From Heterobasidion occidentale (taxonomy: Eukaryota > Basidiomycota > Agaricomycetes > Russulales > Bondarzewiaceae): a stretch of 64,000 nt of DNA. A program made the position numbers and the translations under genes. This document shows, in pieces, positions 47,001-58,899 of the stretch. The stretch's first letter is position 1; each line of letters opens with the position of its first letter. Location of the stretch: contig JBCAQO010000003.1 of assembly GCA_039111635.1 (NCBI GenBank), positions 496,001 through 560,000 of the forward strand. The letters are read 5' to 3'. The notes beneath the pieces were generated by a model. It saw only the letters and a program-made list of their open reading frames with translations. It did no database searches and was not told the DNA's origin.

Positions 47001-47580
47001 GACTCAAACCCACGACCACCCAAGGGGGATCGCTGTGTGTTCACGGTGGGTGCGAGAAGAATGTGCGAACCTAGCGTTTTGCAATCTAAGACAACGACGA
47101 ACATTTGCGCGCTAGAGAACGAACGGACTTTTGGCACGGCATTCGTCGCCAAGGGCTTCCCCAACCTCTTTCGCGAGATCAAGGTCAAACGAGGAACCGA
47201 GGCCCGTGGAGGACGGGAAGCAGCTAGACGGTACTCCGTTGAAGACTGGATCGATACATCTGGTTACTCAACTATGCGGCTTAAAGATAGCTATGACTTA
47301 CATCGAGTACCACGAACACCGTTAGGCCCTAGAGCAAGGATGAGAGGGAGTCCGTGCTGCCATAGATGCTGGCCTTACCGTCGCTCATACGCATGGACGG
47401 AACACCTGCCTCCGGAACAGGTTCAGTATGCCACCAGCCCTACTCACGGTGAACAAAATGATTGGAACTGCCAGCTTGATACTTGAAGAAAGGACGCACC
47501 AAGCCAGCAAGCATCTTAATCTTCTGAGGCATCGTCAACTTTGCCAACGTTTCGTCTACGTCAAACGTTGCATTTGCCAT
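44053..47580 (-). CDS. GH3 beta-glucosidase, intracellular type with PA14 domain
   Basis: Hydrolyses beta-1,4-glucosides such as cellobiose. The start at 47580 gives [20 protein letters not shown] with no signal peptide, so it is probably intracellular. Spliced exons give [20 protein letters not shown] and PNGVRGTR. Then [20 protein letters not shown] and [17 protein letters not shown]. The nucleophile motif MIMSDW near 46440 is followed by [19 protein letters not shown]. The second domain has [32 protein letters not shown]14 insert follows ([12 protein letters not shown]). The end is a fibronectin III-like domain ([29 protein letters not shown] [13 protein letters not shown]). Over ten introns and no break noticed. 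Confidence 0.92.
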
Positions 47581-47963
47581 GTTTCACTACTCGTTCAAAC
47601 GGGATATCGATAGACTGGCTTGCGGGGTGAGAATATGGGGAGTCTCGAAGCATTGCGGCCGCTGCGACGGCAGGGTATATGTACTGGCTGGTCAAAGTGC
47701 ATCGGATAATCCTCGGAACTTGTCCCCTGAACAGATGTGGAAGAGACGTCATGATCAACCAACCTGTGACTTGTCAGGAGGAAGGGCGCACCTAGTGTGA
47801 GGTTAGGGTCTAGCCGGCGCTGCCGACGATCGAACCGCCTCTCAAAGGCATCCGTCCACGACGACCACAATCCATCCCCTCCCGCTCATCCCGTGCTCCG
47901 GCCGACGACGGCGTCAATTCGTGCCCGACGACATCGAATAACACCTCGAGCGGTGGAGCAAGA
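47581..47963. promoter_or_regulatory. Divergent intergenic, GH3 (-) and RNF220-like (+)
   Basis: 383 bp between two starts. No box or repeat that I can support. Confidence 0.35.
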
Positions 47964-49483
47964 ATGCCAGTCAAACGGACCGTAAAGTCAGTTAAACTGT
48001 TTCAAGACTCATATACAGGCCTGCTAATTATTATTGGGTTGGCCTGATACTAGGGGGAAGAAGCGTGCAGTGCTAGAGGCTGATATATCCATGGACGTAC
48101 TTGACGAGCAGAACGGGGGCAGTGTAGCGTCGTCGTCGTCGCTCTCTCCTCCGCCGATGCCTACCAAGAAGCGTACGTCCGAAGTGCCGATATATTTATT
48201 TTCAAGCACTCATTCGATCGCACAGGCAAGCGCGGAGAAACTCGTCCCTGTCCAGTCTGTTCAGAACCTATCCCTCTCCGCCTACTCGGCCAACACAGCG
48301 AGCTCGAGACGCAGCGCGTCCAGTCTCTCATAGATGCTGTCGGCGACATTGATGAATGGGTAGACCCATACCCCAGCGCATACCAGAACAAGTGGGCCAT
48401 TTCGCTCGGATACATCGTAACAACACATCTGAACTTGTTATGTTTGAAAGCTCTAGTTCTATATCTCGCCGTCGCTCCGCTCTCAAAGCACAGCACAGCA
48501 TGTCTTCCAGGCCTACTCCTACCGCATCACACGAGCTTCTCAAGACTCTCCGTCTCCTCAAACGCCGCCGCAAGCAGAGACACATACAACTACAAGATGT
48601 TACGCAGGATTCAGACGACGAAAATGGCGCGCGGCGCGCTAAGGGCAAAGCGCGAAACGCCGATCCAGAGGGTACATCATGCCCTGTATGCCTCCAAATG
48701 ATTCAAGGCGACCTGGACGTCGTGCACGCCCACGTCGACGCATGTATCGCACACGCCAGTATGCAAGCAACACGCGTGTCGACTCGCTCGCCATCCCCAG
48801 ATGTTGACGTGGAAGGTGACGGTCAGCCGGTTGGCCATAATGACAATTTGGATCCTTGGGAAGAGATCACTACCGCAGATGGCCACTCCCGTCTCCGTCT
48901 GCGGGCAGGCACAAACCATGGTGATAGTGCTCGCAGACTTGGCTTCGCGGTGCGCGATCGCACGCTCGAAGATGTGGATGACGAAGTGGATATAGATGGA
49001 GACGACGAAGGCGTGTTCGGCACTGTGCAGTTCACTGAAGCTGATCTCCTTGGCGGGAGTGCCGTTGCTGCAGATACACGGAGAGAGGACGGTGCAGACA
49101 TTATGAAGCTCGAGCAGAAAACTGCTGTCTCAGGTGCCTGGGACTATGAGCGAGAAATCGCACGCGCAAGGAGTGTCATGGACGAGAGAGCCTTGGTTGC
49201 TGCTTTAGAGGCCAAGATGAAATTTTTGGTCAGTCTCTTTCAAATGCTCCTTGTATGCAATTGTCTGACAAGAAGATGTCAGGAGTCTCCTAGCGCCTCT
49301 AGCGTGGCTGGTACACCGTCTTGTCGAATTTGCCTCGACCCATACACTGAGCCCACCGTCAGCACAGGGTGCTGGCATACATGCTGTCGCGAATGTTGGC
49401 TGCGCTGCCTCGGATCAAACAAGCTTTGTCCGATCTGCAAGCGTATCACCGCAGCGACAGATTTGCGGAGGGTGTATCTATAG
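47964..49483 (+). CDS. RNF220-like RING-type E3 ubiquitin ligase
   Basis: Exon 1 gives MPVKRTVK and joins (donor gtcagt at about 47987) to GKKRAVLEADISMDVLDEQ. An intron after PTKKR leads to KRGETRPCPVCSEPIPLRLLGQHSELE, a zinc-finger-like CxxC-H unit. Another intron precedes NNSSSISRRRSALKA. Then comes a second CPVCLQMIQGDLDVVHAHVDAC unit, an acidic middle, and DYEREIARARSVMDERALVAALEAK. The end is a C-terminal RING: CRICLDPYTEPTVSTGCWHTCC, ECWLRCLGSNKLCPICK, ending DLRRVYL. The two upstream CPVC units and a RING ending DLRRVYL match animal RNF220. All joins keep frame. Confidence 0.87.
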
Positions 49484-49983
49484 CATTTTCTTCCCTATAT
49501 CGAGTTGGACATCGGATCATCATTTGCTTTAATTGTCTTTGCATTTCACGTTGACTGTAATAATACGGAGCTTTGTTAGTTGATTGTCTTCTATTAATGA
49601 GGGAAGGCCGTGTGACGAGGAAATGAACGCTCATATCTGGCCTTGATATTTCTCCATATTCACTCCTGCCAAAGCGGGTGAATCGGAGTGTCCAGGTAAT
49701 GGGCACTACCACAAAGGTATAATCACAGCGATAAACAAAGCAGAAAAGAACAGAAAAAGTGGGGAAACAAAGAAGCTAGGTGGCGCGTGCACAAAGAGCT
49801 CACCTTATGGTGCTACCTCGCGCCGAAGTTCATGCTGGCGCTCATATCAGACTCAGACACATTCGAAAGCAGTGATGCAACAATTATTTTGGAGAGCTGA
49901 GTAAGGACTAGCATGGCGATGCAGAAAACAGGAGTCGATGCGATGCGGAGAAAATGCGAGGGAGCCGGAAGACCCGAAGTGGA
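49484..49983. other. Convergent 3' intergenic
   Basis: 500 bp between the RNF220-like and TOM7 stops. Nothing recognised. Confidence 0.5.
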
Positions 49984-50308
49984 TTATGCCAGCGGGCTCA
50001 TCAGTCTGCGCGTGCAATCGTCAGCGCGTGGACAAAGAGGATGATGGGAGTGGGAGCGCACTTGATGAGCGAGGGCTGCGGGTTGCTCCGCGTGTACCCG
50101 ACATAGATGATGAATGGTATCCAGCCGTAGTGCAGCACGGTCTGTGGCCCTTCAGTGAGTAAGCGTTCAATGGTGACGATATGTGAAGTGAGGACTCACG
50201 CGGCCTAGCTCGACGGCGCGGATGATTCGTTCCTGTCGTTGAGACATGTGTCAAGGCAACAGGACATATATAAAGGGCGCTGCGCACCTTGGTCTCTTCG
50301 GAAGGCAT
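49984..50308 (-). CDS. TOM7, mitochondrial outer-membrane translocase small subunit
   Basis: A 51-residue tail-anchored subunit that modulates TOM complex assembly. Four exons: 50308-50288, 50232-50200, 50141-50062 and 50005-49984, summing to 156 nt with consistent phases. They read MPSEETK, ERIIRAVELGR, TVLHYGWIPFIIYVGYTRSN, then PQPSLIK and LMSPLA. The HYGWIPFxxYxGYTRS block is the TOM7 membrane segment and the SPLA end is typical. No single frame shows it; the protein appears only after splicing. Confidence 0.95.
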
Positions 50309-50890
50309 CGTGCTGGATGGAACTGAGGACGTCGCAGGGTCGCAAGTTGGAAAACGAGCGGGTGCTTCGGCGAATGCCGGGTAATGGGTGGCTGACACGC
50401 GGCACCGCGGCAGGACAGCGCTTCGCTCTGCAAATCTGCTTCACAACTTCCATGACCATTCGGAGTTGTGGAATATTCACTTCAGTGTCTTTATTACGGT
50501 TCCGAGGCTTGTCTCCGAGGAGGACCAGTCATCTAAGGCAACGAGCGTCGGCCCTCTTCTCTCCGATTCCATGATCGCGGTCGCATGACAGCAGCGGTTG
50601 AGATGCTATCCATCATTGTTCGATGTTCTGAATTCACCATCGAAGTGCCGGGACGTATGGATTCGTGGAATACTGCTGTAGGCGCTCAGACACTAATAGA
50701 CCTATCGGATCTTCTGTCTGCTTTTGTCTGTCCCCGCATAACAAGACCCTCATAGCCTTCTGCAGACTGATAAGTCTCACCGTCTCGTCGTCCTTGGTGC
50801 ACCTGCACTGGTCAAAATCGTCAGGTAGTGCGTGCGCTATACTCTAGTCAGACTCGGCTGACTTCATGCGATTCGCCAGCTACTTGGAAA
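50309..50890. promoter_or_regulatory. Divergent intergenic, TOM7 (-) and F-box-like copy 2 (+)
   Basis: About 580 bp between starts. Open frames on both strands are short and conflict. No box supported. Confidence 0.35.
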
Positions 50891-52124
50891 ATGACGTCTA
50901 TCCAGGAATCAGCGACTCAGAAAGCCATCCGGAATCAAGCCGTCCTCGATGCCATCTTCTCATACTCGTCTCCGGGCACCATTCTTCGCATGTCCAGAAC
51001 ATGTCGACGTATCAAAGATCTGGTCGACTCATACATCCGTGCAGCGTTCAACATCAACCGCCACCTCTCCCGATACTTTCCTGATCCTATAGCCTTCCGC
51101 TCTATGCAGGCTCGCACCGCCTCTCTGATCTCAGGGTCGAATGCTCTCCAGTTTTTCGACAGGACAACCTACGCCGATGCCGATCTCGACCTCTACGTGT
51201 TCCAGGAGTGCACTGGTGAAGTCGGGAGGTTCATGCTCGAAAATGGCTATCGATTTCTGCCCACCGAGATGCAAGACCCCGACTTTGAAATTGCTCTTAT
51301 TCAGCGGACTGTGATGAACACCGTTTATCCCGGACCGCTCCGCGGGATCTTCCAGTTTGTCAAAAAGTCTGACAACGGGGAGGACCTGAAGGTGGAAGTA
51401 ATATCCACCACGGCACCGTTTTCGTGCGTGCTGTGCTCTTACTCGAGTAGGTTCAGCTTTTACCTCATGCGTCATTTCTGAGGACTGATGAGTTTTGCGA
51501 AGCGTGCGTGATGAACATGATTAGCTACGAGAAGGCGTATTCTTTGTTTCCCCGGGCTACTTTCGAGGACCGCGCTTCTTTCGTCTGCACCAACGTCCCT
51601 TGGCGCCGTGACGTAGCAATCAAAAAATATACGCAGCGAGGCTGGGACGTGTTACGGAGCCGCCGGGCATACGTTATTCGCGACGACCTGCTATCGGTTG
51701 ATCGAAGGCTTGATGACGCCCACACCTGGACCATGCCCTTAAATGTCGAGGGCATACCACCTGTATCACTCACACCAAGTTCCTCCAGCCTCAAATCGGA
51801 CCCTGTCTCGGTCTGCTGTTGGCGCTCCGTCGGACAGCAATCAGACAACAGAACCTGGGACCAGTTCGCTCGAATAGACAGCGGACTTCTGTCGTTATTG
51901 AAGTTCCGCTATATCATCCAGGATGCGACGCTTGCTCGTCGCATAGCCGGGCTCTTACATCGTATAGCATCCTATCGTGCTGCGAACTCAGATCGCTAGT
52001 ACGTTTTTCTTACAGTATCTCTTCCGCATTTAGCAGCTGACTTCCAACACTCAGTTATGATGCAGAGCTGATCCAATTCTGCCAGGAATATTACCGACGC
52101 TGCAAAGAGATACGCAGTGCCTAA
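50891..52124 (+). CDS. F-box-like multicopy family protein, copy 2
   Basis: Three exons: 50891-51446, 51503-51998 and 52055-52124, 373 residues with all phases agreeing. N-terminal F-box-like helices (NQAVLDAIFSYSSPGTILRMSRTCR). Then FNINRHLSRYFPDPIAFRSM, LISGSNALQFFDRTTYADAD and LDLYVFQECTGEVGRFML. A middle block is followed by MNMISYEKAYSLFPRATFED. A C-terminal region ends YYDAELIQFCQEYYRRC. The central ISGSNALQFF..T.Y...DLDLYV block recalls a nucleotidyltransferase-like DLDL signature, but I do not claim activity. The family recurs at 34.5 and 57.2 kb in this window. Function unknown. Confidence 0.8.
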
Positions 52125-52507
52125 ACGAAGCGTATTCAAATGGACACGACACCGAGTGTAACGCCTCAGCGTTGTCATTGGGCTGGCACTCGGTTTAAAT
52201 GCCTTCCTGGACACGGACTATATTGTGTCATTATCACAAACAGCATTGCAGCATAGTGTATCCCTGCCTGACTTGATACTTGGCTATCGATGAGTTGTAT
52301 CTGCTCCGAAATAGATTCGCCTCTGTGTATCGTTACAATTCCTGGCTCGTTCTCTGCCCAAGAGGCGTCCTCATTCCGTTAGTCGTAAACAAATATTTAC
52401 CACTGATTTACTGCTCAGATTACTTGAGGATGAGTTAGACGCTTGATTATGTAATTATCTTCCCCACAGGGCGCTTAACTTAGCTGAACCGACCTGGACG
52501 ATAAACC
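52125..52507. promoter_or_regulatory. Upstream region of RRN3
   Basis: 383 bp, AT-richer than the flanking genes. Nothing more recognised. Confidence 0.4.
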
Positions 52508-55043
52508 ATGGATCCTCACTCAAGGCATTCTCAATTCAACCAGAGGCCTCCAAAAACTGGCCCGATTGCTCTTGCATCGAGGCACATGGATTTTTCCCTC
52601 TCAAAGTCGTCGCCGTCGCTCGACGAATTCACAAGACACCCTGCACCCTCACGAAAATCTTCTTCGGCCTCCTCACCATCTCTTCTCGCCTCCAGGCCGA
52701 TAGCCACAAATTCTAGAATCAAGCAGGATGAAAAGCTGAGGAAGGACATGTACCTTGCATTCGTGAATAATGCTCTGCAGCAAAAAATCATGGTAGGTGC
52801 CACTCGATATTTTATCATCAACTAGCAGCCTATATCGCTAATCGGACACAGGGCATCTGCGAGCCGTTTGATGAGCTGGTTGAGCAGTTCAACATAAACA
52901 AACCCGATAGTGATGCCCCATCCCCCGTACCGCAGCTGCGGCTTTGGATACAGGCTTTGATGCACGTAGTGTCCCGCCTCGAGCGATCGCATTCTGCTCT
53001 TGTCGAAGCTGTTGTGCGGGTACCATGGATGACAATGGAAACCACTTTCGTGAAATCATACACATCGTTTATTGGGATATTGGTCAGTGCACGACCAGAA
53101 TATCTGTCGTTGGTGTTGGGGGAGATTGCACAGGGATTTACATACCGTGCGTTTTTTTTCAGCCGTCATCATCAGTCTGAGCCAACTGTGCCTTTCAGAA
53201 TCCGGTCTACAAGCGCTACATGCTGGCCTGCCCGAGAGCTCCTCCTTCCCCCTCACGCGCCGGGTCGTTTACGACCGCATACATCATCTTCTACAACATC
53301 TCCTTTCACTCATCCCCACGCTCCCCTCGACTCTTCAACCACTCTTAGTCCGCAAGTTTCCCCACAAGAGACAAAGCCAGGCAGCGCAAGTCACGTACAT
53401 CCGCAATATGCTCCGCGTCACGGAATACTGCCCGGAAATCGCTGATAGACTTCTTTCGACGATCGTAGATCGAGCTGTCCAAATAGATGTACGTCTGCGT
53501 TCATGGCTTAATTTTATCTTCTCATTTATCTTTTCTTTCGTAGGTTGAGATACAAATCGAAATCGAGGAGCTCGAGGCCGAAGACGCTGCACAAGAGCAA
53601 CCTGAGTTGTTTGACTTAGATCCATTCGATACCGTTGTCGGTCAGGAAGGTGATCTTGATGGATCCGACATCGAGTCTGATTCTGGAGAGCCGAGTGGGG
53701 ATGATTTCTCCGATCTTTCTTCTGAAGGAGGTGATCTTGACAATGGACGCGCCGAGCCATCATTAATCGTCAGCCACATACAAGATATGGTTAACAAGCT
53801 AGATTCTATCCTAAAGCTAGTATTTGATCACTTCGATCGCACCAATACTGCTGCCATTGCGATACCCGATCCTGTACCTACACCTGACGTCGCGCGCTCC
53901 GGTTCGCCGCTATCGACGCTCGACAGCAACTCCACCCACGCACTCACTGCAGAGAGCAGCAAAACGCTCCGGCGAACCCAGTTCCACACCCTCCTCTCCA
54001 TCTTCGACCGCACGATCCTGCGCACGTTCAAATCGCGGTACACGCAGTTCTTGCTCTTCTGGTACGCGTCGCTCGATCCAGAGTTCAGCGACATGTTCCA
54101 GGGCGAGCTCGTGTCGAAGGCGCTGCTCGATGCAGACCAGCCCGTGGTCACCCGCGCCGCGGCGGCGAGCTATATCGCGAGCTTCGTGAGCCGTGCGCAA
54201 TTCGTCGACCAGGAGTGCACGCGGAGCGTCGTGCGCCTTTTGTGCGGTTTCTTGCGCAGCCAGTTGGACGTGTACGAGGCGGTCGCGAGCGCGGGGCTAG
54301 TGCACTCGGCAGGCATGGCTCCACAGAATGTCTTCTATGCGGTCGCGCAGGCGGTGTTCCTGATTTTCTGTTTCCGATGGCGGGATCTGCTCGAAGACCA
54401 GGGTGAAGATGTCGATGAGTACAGCTCTGTACCAGGCCATGGCCCAGACAAGAAGTGGATGCCCGAGTTGTCCATCGTGCAGCGGATGGCGACGTCTTTG
54501 CTCAACCCCTTGAAGGTGATCGCTCATTTGTATCATCGTGATGTGCTGAAGCTGATCTTCATCTAGCACTGCTCCGAGAACGTCGTTCTGCAGTTCGCCC
54601 GCGTCTCTCATGCCACGGGCTTTGTCTACGTCTATCCGATCATGGAGGCGAACAAGCGGCTCGAGTTCACTCCGAATATGCCAACGCCACATTCAAACGG
54701 CACGCGAGTGCAGGCGCTCATGTCGTTCAGCGACAACGGCCTCGGCGAGCTGAACACGTTCTTCCCCTTCGACCCTTACAAGCTGCCAAAGTCGAAGTCC
54801 TATATCGAGGGCGTGTATCGCGAGTGGTCATCGGTAGCCATAGACGAAGAAGAGGAAGAGGAGGACGGGGAGGACGATTATGGGGAGGAGGAAGAGGAGG
54901 AGGAAGATGTGATTGGTCAAGCAATGCCCGGGATGGGGAAGCTGGCTGCCGAGACTCGCGACGCGGATGAGCTAGGGGCATCCTTCGGAGGCATGAGCAT
55001 CAGTCCTGCACCATTACCTGGGATAGCGGGTATGGTCCGCTAG
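52508..55043 (+). CDS. RRN3 / TIF-IA, RNA polymerase I initiation factor
   Basis: Bridges Pol I to core factor at rDNA promoters in the nucleolus. The start at 52508 gives MDPHSRHSQFNQRPP. Then come RKDMYLAFVNNALQQK, FDELVEQFN and LWIQALMHVVSRLERSHSALVEAV. Next are LTRRVVYDRIHHLLQHLL, an acidic linker (ESDSGEPSGDDFSDLSSEGG), MVNKLDSILKLVFDHF and LRTFKSRYTQFLLFWYASLD. Then ALLDADQPVVTRAAAASYIASFVSRA, ATSLLNPLK joined over an intron to HCSENVVLQFARVSH, and LGELNTFFPFDPYKLPKS. The C-terminus is Glu/Asp-rich (54846-54915). The block order and the FFPFDPYxLPxS motif are diagnostic. Confidence 0.93.
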
Positions 55044-55339
55044 CCAGTCACTGGGAAGATATGTCTCCTTCTACATGTGGATTATTTTTTATATAGATTT
55101 TGATTTATATTTATTATCGAGGTCCGGGGACGAGACAATGTGTGCGTCCAACCGTCATTTCCCCATCGTTGGGATAAGTTTCTGCGGTTTGCTTCAATCT
55201 CGGCAGCCGATCTGCTGGTCCGAAACCCGGCGTGACATGGTGGAATGAAGCTCAGACAATTGTAGAAGGTGCATCGCCGAACGTCTGCATACAAAGTTTG
55301 GGAGGATCGTCGTACATGGATGGGTACGCTGAGATGCTA
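55044..55339. terminator. Convergent 3' region of RRN3 and the CS-like gene
   Basis: About 300 bp with a very AT-rich stretch at 55081-55115 (attattttttatatagattttg), a plausible polyadenylation region. Confidence 0.35.
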
Positions 55340-56379
55340 TTAATGGCTGTTTGTGGCATAATGCACGCTTCTCTTCAGATCGACGATTAAATTCCCATCG
55401 ACGTCGATTTTGGCTTGCATAGAGGACATGTTCACCGTTCGGGGCGGGAACTCGAGACACCACTCGAAATGGCCTGTAAACACGGAATTACATTTCATGC
55501 ATGCGCTGGGTCGAGCGAGGACGCGACTTACAGTCGCACTCCTGATCCCACGCGTCAGCGACGATCTTGATCTGGTCCCCCTTCAGTACGGAGATGGTGA
55601 TCATCTCGGGAGCGAAGGGCCTCCCTCCGGGACGCGGGAGATCGATTTCGACTTTGTGCGATGTCTCGGTCGGGATGTGACGAGGCGTAGGAACGGATGC
55701 GGGGGGTGCCGAGCGCCGAGCGCGGGCGAGGGGCGACTCGGGTTGAGCAGGCGAGCACAGAGACGCCGAAGTTGAGGAGGCAACCAGCTCGCCGTACGAG
55801 ATGGACGCGGGCACCGTCGGCGAAGGCTCAGAATTCGGGTCCGGCGGCACTATGCCGAGAGCGAAGAGAGACGGACGCGTGCCAGAGATTGCGGAGGCGC
55901 GGGGCCGCTTTATCTGGAAGGATCTGGGCAGCTTGAACTGAGCAGCGGCGTTGACTTGTGCAGCCAGCATGCTCAGTCCCGAGAGCTGGCTGGAGGACAC
56001 GCTGGCGTTGAGGTCTCTAGAGCTCAAAGCAGACGGCATCGCCGGGGGGCGACTCAAAGGCTCCGCAAAGACCTGATCCGGGATGACCATGCTTTGGCTG
56101 CGTACCATACCTGTTTCATAGAAGGATATAAGCCACTGTATGTCTTATGGAAGGCGCGCGCTCACCTACGACACTCGCCCTCTTGGAAGCGCTGTGCGCA
56201 TGGGAGAGCGTTGCGTACTGAAAGGATTTCTTCGGCGCTGTGGCGTTCCCAGATACGACTGGGGAATTCATGCTTTTATTAGATATCCGAGAAATCGATC
56301 CACTCAGACGGCGGTCCCTGAGTGGAGGCGTGAAGCATCGTGTCGAAGGATGGCCCACGAAGCGTGAGCTGATGGACAT
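55340..56379 (-). CDS. Unassigned protein with C-terminal Hsp20/CS-like region
   Basis: At least three exons. The first (start 56379) reads MSISSRFVGHPSTRCFTPPL and is Ser/Arg-rich. The middle exon has SQSMVIPDQVFAEPLSRPPA, LARARRSAPP and HKVEIDLPRPGGRPFAPEMITISV, then KGDQIKIVADAWDQECD. A clean intron (gtaagt...tacag) leads to CHFEWCLEFPPRTVNMSSMQ, AKIDVDGNLIVDL and a TAA at 55340-55342. The last third has the alternating strand pattern and V-D-G-N-L-I-V turn of alpha-crystallin/CS domains (P..VD...M.A.....G.L.V.). I infer a chaperone-like or scaffold fold. I recognise no named family. Confidence 0.6.
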
Positions 56380-57173
56380 TGCTGGCAAAAACGTGTGCTC
56401 AGTGATTCTGAGTATGGCAAGAGGCAGTATAACGGCAGAAAAAAATGGGGTGAGGTCCACGGGAGATGGTAAACCACCTCGCGGTATTATTGAATTCTAG
56501 ACTGGCAGTCGGCGAGCATGGAATCAGTAGCTCCTAGTTGTTTGAATCGAAAAGGTGATCAGAAGTCGGAATATCTGTCCGAAAAGACATGGCCCCATCA
56601 TATTCGAGCTGAATTGCCAAGCCCCCACACCATACTCTACCATACTTTCCTACTTAGTGTAGAGGTTCGAGCTTTCAAGTTGGAGGTGGCAGTGGTGGCA
56701 TTCGTAGCCACAGATCGAGACCTCAGCCTCTGCACGTGTGCATTTTCCACGCCTCACGAGGCTGTCTATGATTGGCGCGAATTGACCGGCTCGCTGTGGC
56801 ATTCACCCTCGCCCTGTGGCAGTCTGTGGCTGCTCCCTACAGCTGGCAACCACCACCACCACCACCACACGATGGCGACACTCACCTGCATCGATTATAG
56901 ATGCTGCTCGTTTGTCTTGCATACACAGCATCACAGCCTGCGCGTGGCGAAATATCATGCTTCTCCACTGAATGTCCAAGGTGGCCTCAAAGCGATCGTG
57001 TTTCGGAGCCTTGGCCCATGATCGCAAGAACAAAGCGCTTTGATTCCTATGCCCTACCTAGTGCTGTATTTAAATAAAGATGACCCTGGGTGGTACCCTT
57101 TCCTCAATCTCACCTCCCCTTGTTGAAGCCCATCCCTCTTTCTTCTGGCTCTTCTTCGGATTATATTGCAGAC
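56380..57173. other. Intergenic with (ACC)n run and TATA-like box
   Basis: About 790 bp. An open frame at 56518-57021 exists but has no codon or domain support and contains a (CAC)n microsatellite at 56850-56868. TATTTAAATAAAG at 57066-57078, about 95 bp before the next start, is a good TATA candidate for F-box-like copy 3. Confidence 0.5.
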
Positions 57174-58613
57174 ATGTCTCCCGATACCCAAACTATGCGC
57201 GCGCCATCGCCCATCGCTATCCTATTAAATACGAAGGCTGTCTCTGATACCCTCTTTTCTTATTTGACCCCTGCCTCCCTCATCCGTACAGCACTCACTT
57301 GTCGAGCTGCAAAGCTCGCAGTGGCCACCTACATGCAAGGCGCGTTCGACATCAACAAGCACCTATCCCGCTTCTTCCCAGACCCCATCGCCTTTCGGTC
57401 TCTCCAGGCGCGTACTGGCTCGTTGATCTCTGGCTCCAACGCCTTGCAGTTTCTGAATCGCACGGTGTACAAGAAATCCGACGTCGATCTCTACGTGCCA
57501 CAATGGAATGCGAAAGTGATGGTCGAGTTCCTTCATTCACTGGGTTATGAGTATTGTCCGTCCCCCGAGCTATCAGATCTGCAGGCAGCTCTGGAGCTCG
57601 ACTCTCCGCCGGCTCAGTCTAGCAGCATCTATGAGTTGCGCGGCGTCATTGCCGTTTTGCGATTCCTTAACCCAACGCTCAGCAAAGATGGGCCTCTGGA
57701 GGTCCAGGTTATGACCACGAAGGTCCCAGTCGAATGTGTACTGAATTTTCATTCCAGTGAGTAATTTGCTTTCTATGTTGGTGTATCGTGAGGTTCTGAA
57801 ATTGTTTCTTGCAGCTTGCGTCATGAATGTCATCAGTTTCAAAGCGGCTTATTCTCTTTATCCTCGCGCAACCTTCGAGGACCGATGCACATTGGTTTGC
57901 ACTTCGGATATCAAACGCAAAAATATAGTCTTCACCAAGTATGGAGCCCGGGGGTGGACTATCTGCACGCGCGCCATGGAGTGTTCACGTTGGGAGAAAA
58001 GCTCGCAGTCGGCCTTTTCCCGTCGCATCCGTCGTGTCGCCGACCGATTCACATGGAAGCTGCCACTTGACATGACGGGCGTAGACGTGCCACCGTCACG
58101 CTTTGGCGCCCTCGAGGCGCCCGATCAGGTGGTTGGAGAGTGCTGGTCGCTCGTACCCGAATTCCCACTGGTTCGGTACATGGGTCCCTCGAGACCGCGA
58201 TTTCGCGCGCCCTACGCCCCACGAGCAGGTGCGCCGCATTATCCGAAGCGCTTCGTATATGGCGCACGAACTCCCTCGCGGGGCGTGGGTGTTATTCCCG
58301 GCCCCGAGCCACCAGCGCGGAGTCTGCGAGCGTCTGCGCCTGCCTTCCAGCCTCGAGGGATCAAGGCACTCGAGGCCATCGCAGACGTCCAGGCCGCTCT
58401 CAGAAAATACGTGGAGCTCAGGCCGCGTGTGTCGGAGAGCCCCAAAAGTCGCGCGAAAACTCAGAAGTGCGTTGCTCTTTCCATGTTGGTCGAGCCAGTT
58501 GCTGATTCTACTTTAGGCGCGAGTCGTATCATCCGCCTGGGTCGAGAGCTGGATTCGCTTCCGACGATCTGCTTTCTCAGTTCCGTAAGATGAACATCGT
58601 GCAAGCCGTGTGA
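57174..58613 (+). CDS. F-box-like multicopy family protein, copy 3
   Basis: Three exons: 57174-57756, 57815-58466 and 58517-58613, 443 residues with phases agreeing. It reads LLNTKAVSDTLFSYLTPASL, IRTALTCRAAKLAV, FDINKHLSRFFPDPIAFRSL and QARTGSLISGSNALQFLNRT. SDVDLYVPQWNAKVMVEFL and VMNVISFKAAYSLYPRATFED follow, then a C-terminal Pro/Arg-rich region absent from copy 2 (RPRFRAPYAPRAGAPHYPKR). The end is DLLSQFRKMNIVQAV. Without the last intron a shorter end (CFLSSVR) would be read instead. It has a TATA-like box. Function unknown; same family as copies 1 and 2. Confidence 0.8.
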
Positions 58614-58899
58614 TAGTCACAAGCTCAATTTCCGTCAGCATTTGTGGAAGGGGGATTGTATTATACTATTCTATATCCTGGTACCCGTGATTGTGTATTA
58701 TCTTGCCCTTGTATTTTACGGGCCATCAAGCTAGCATTGGGCCTTAGGCCTTAGGCTTGAGGCTTATTGGTTTCTCTCTGCCACCTGTCGAATTTAATCG
58801 TTTTATCACCAAGAGTCGGGGAACCACGTGGCACACCTCTGTTTGAGCGTTCTTCACTCACTGCCCGCCTGCACAACCCTCTAGCCCGCGGCATCAAAC

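Noticed and set aside
46985..47040. tRNA-like B-box (reverse complement of ggactcaaaccc) on the minus strand
   Set aside because: It encodes the conserved GH3 segment [15 protein letters not shown]; there is no A-box or cloverleaf around it.
30479..49483. A metabolic cluster (UreF, phosphatase, GH3)
   Set aside because: The genes are unrelated housekeeping functions in mixed orientations; no shared pathway or regulator is visible.
56518..57021. 167-codon open frame starting MESVAPSCLN
   Set aside because: No domain, odd composition, contains a (CAC)n microsatellite, and overlaps the likely promoter of F-box-like copy 3.
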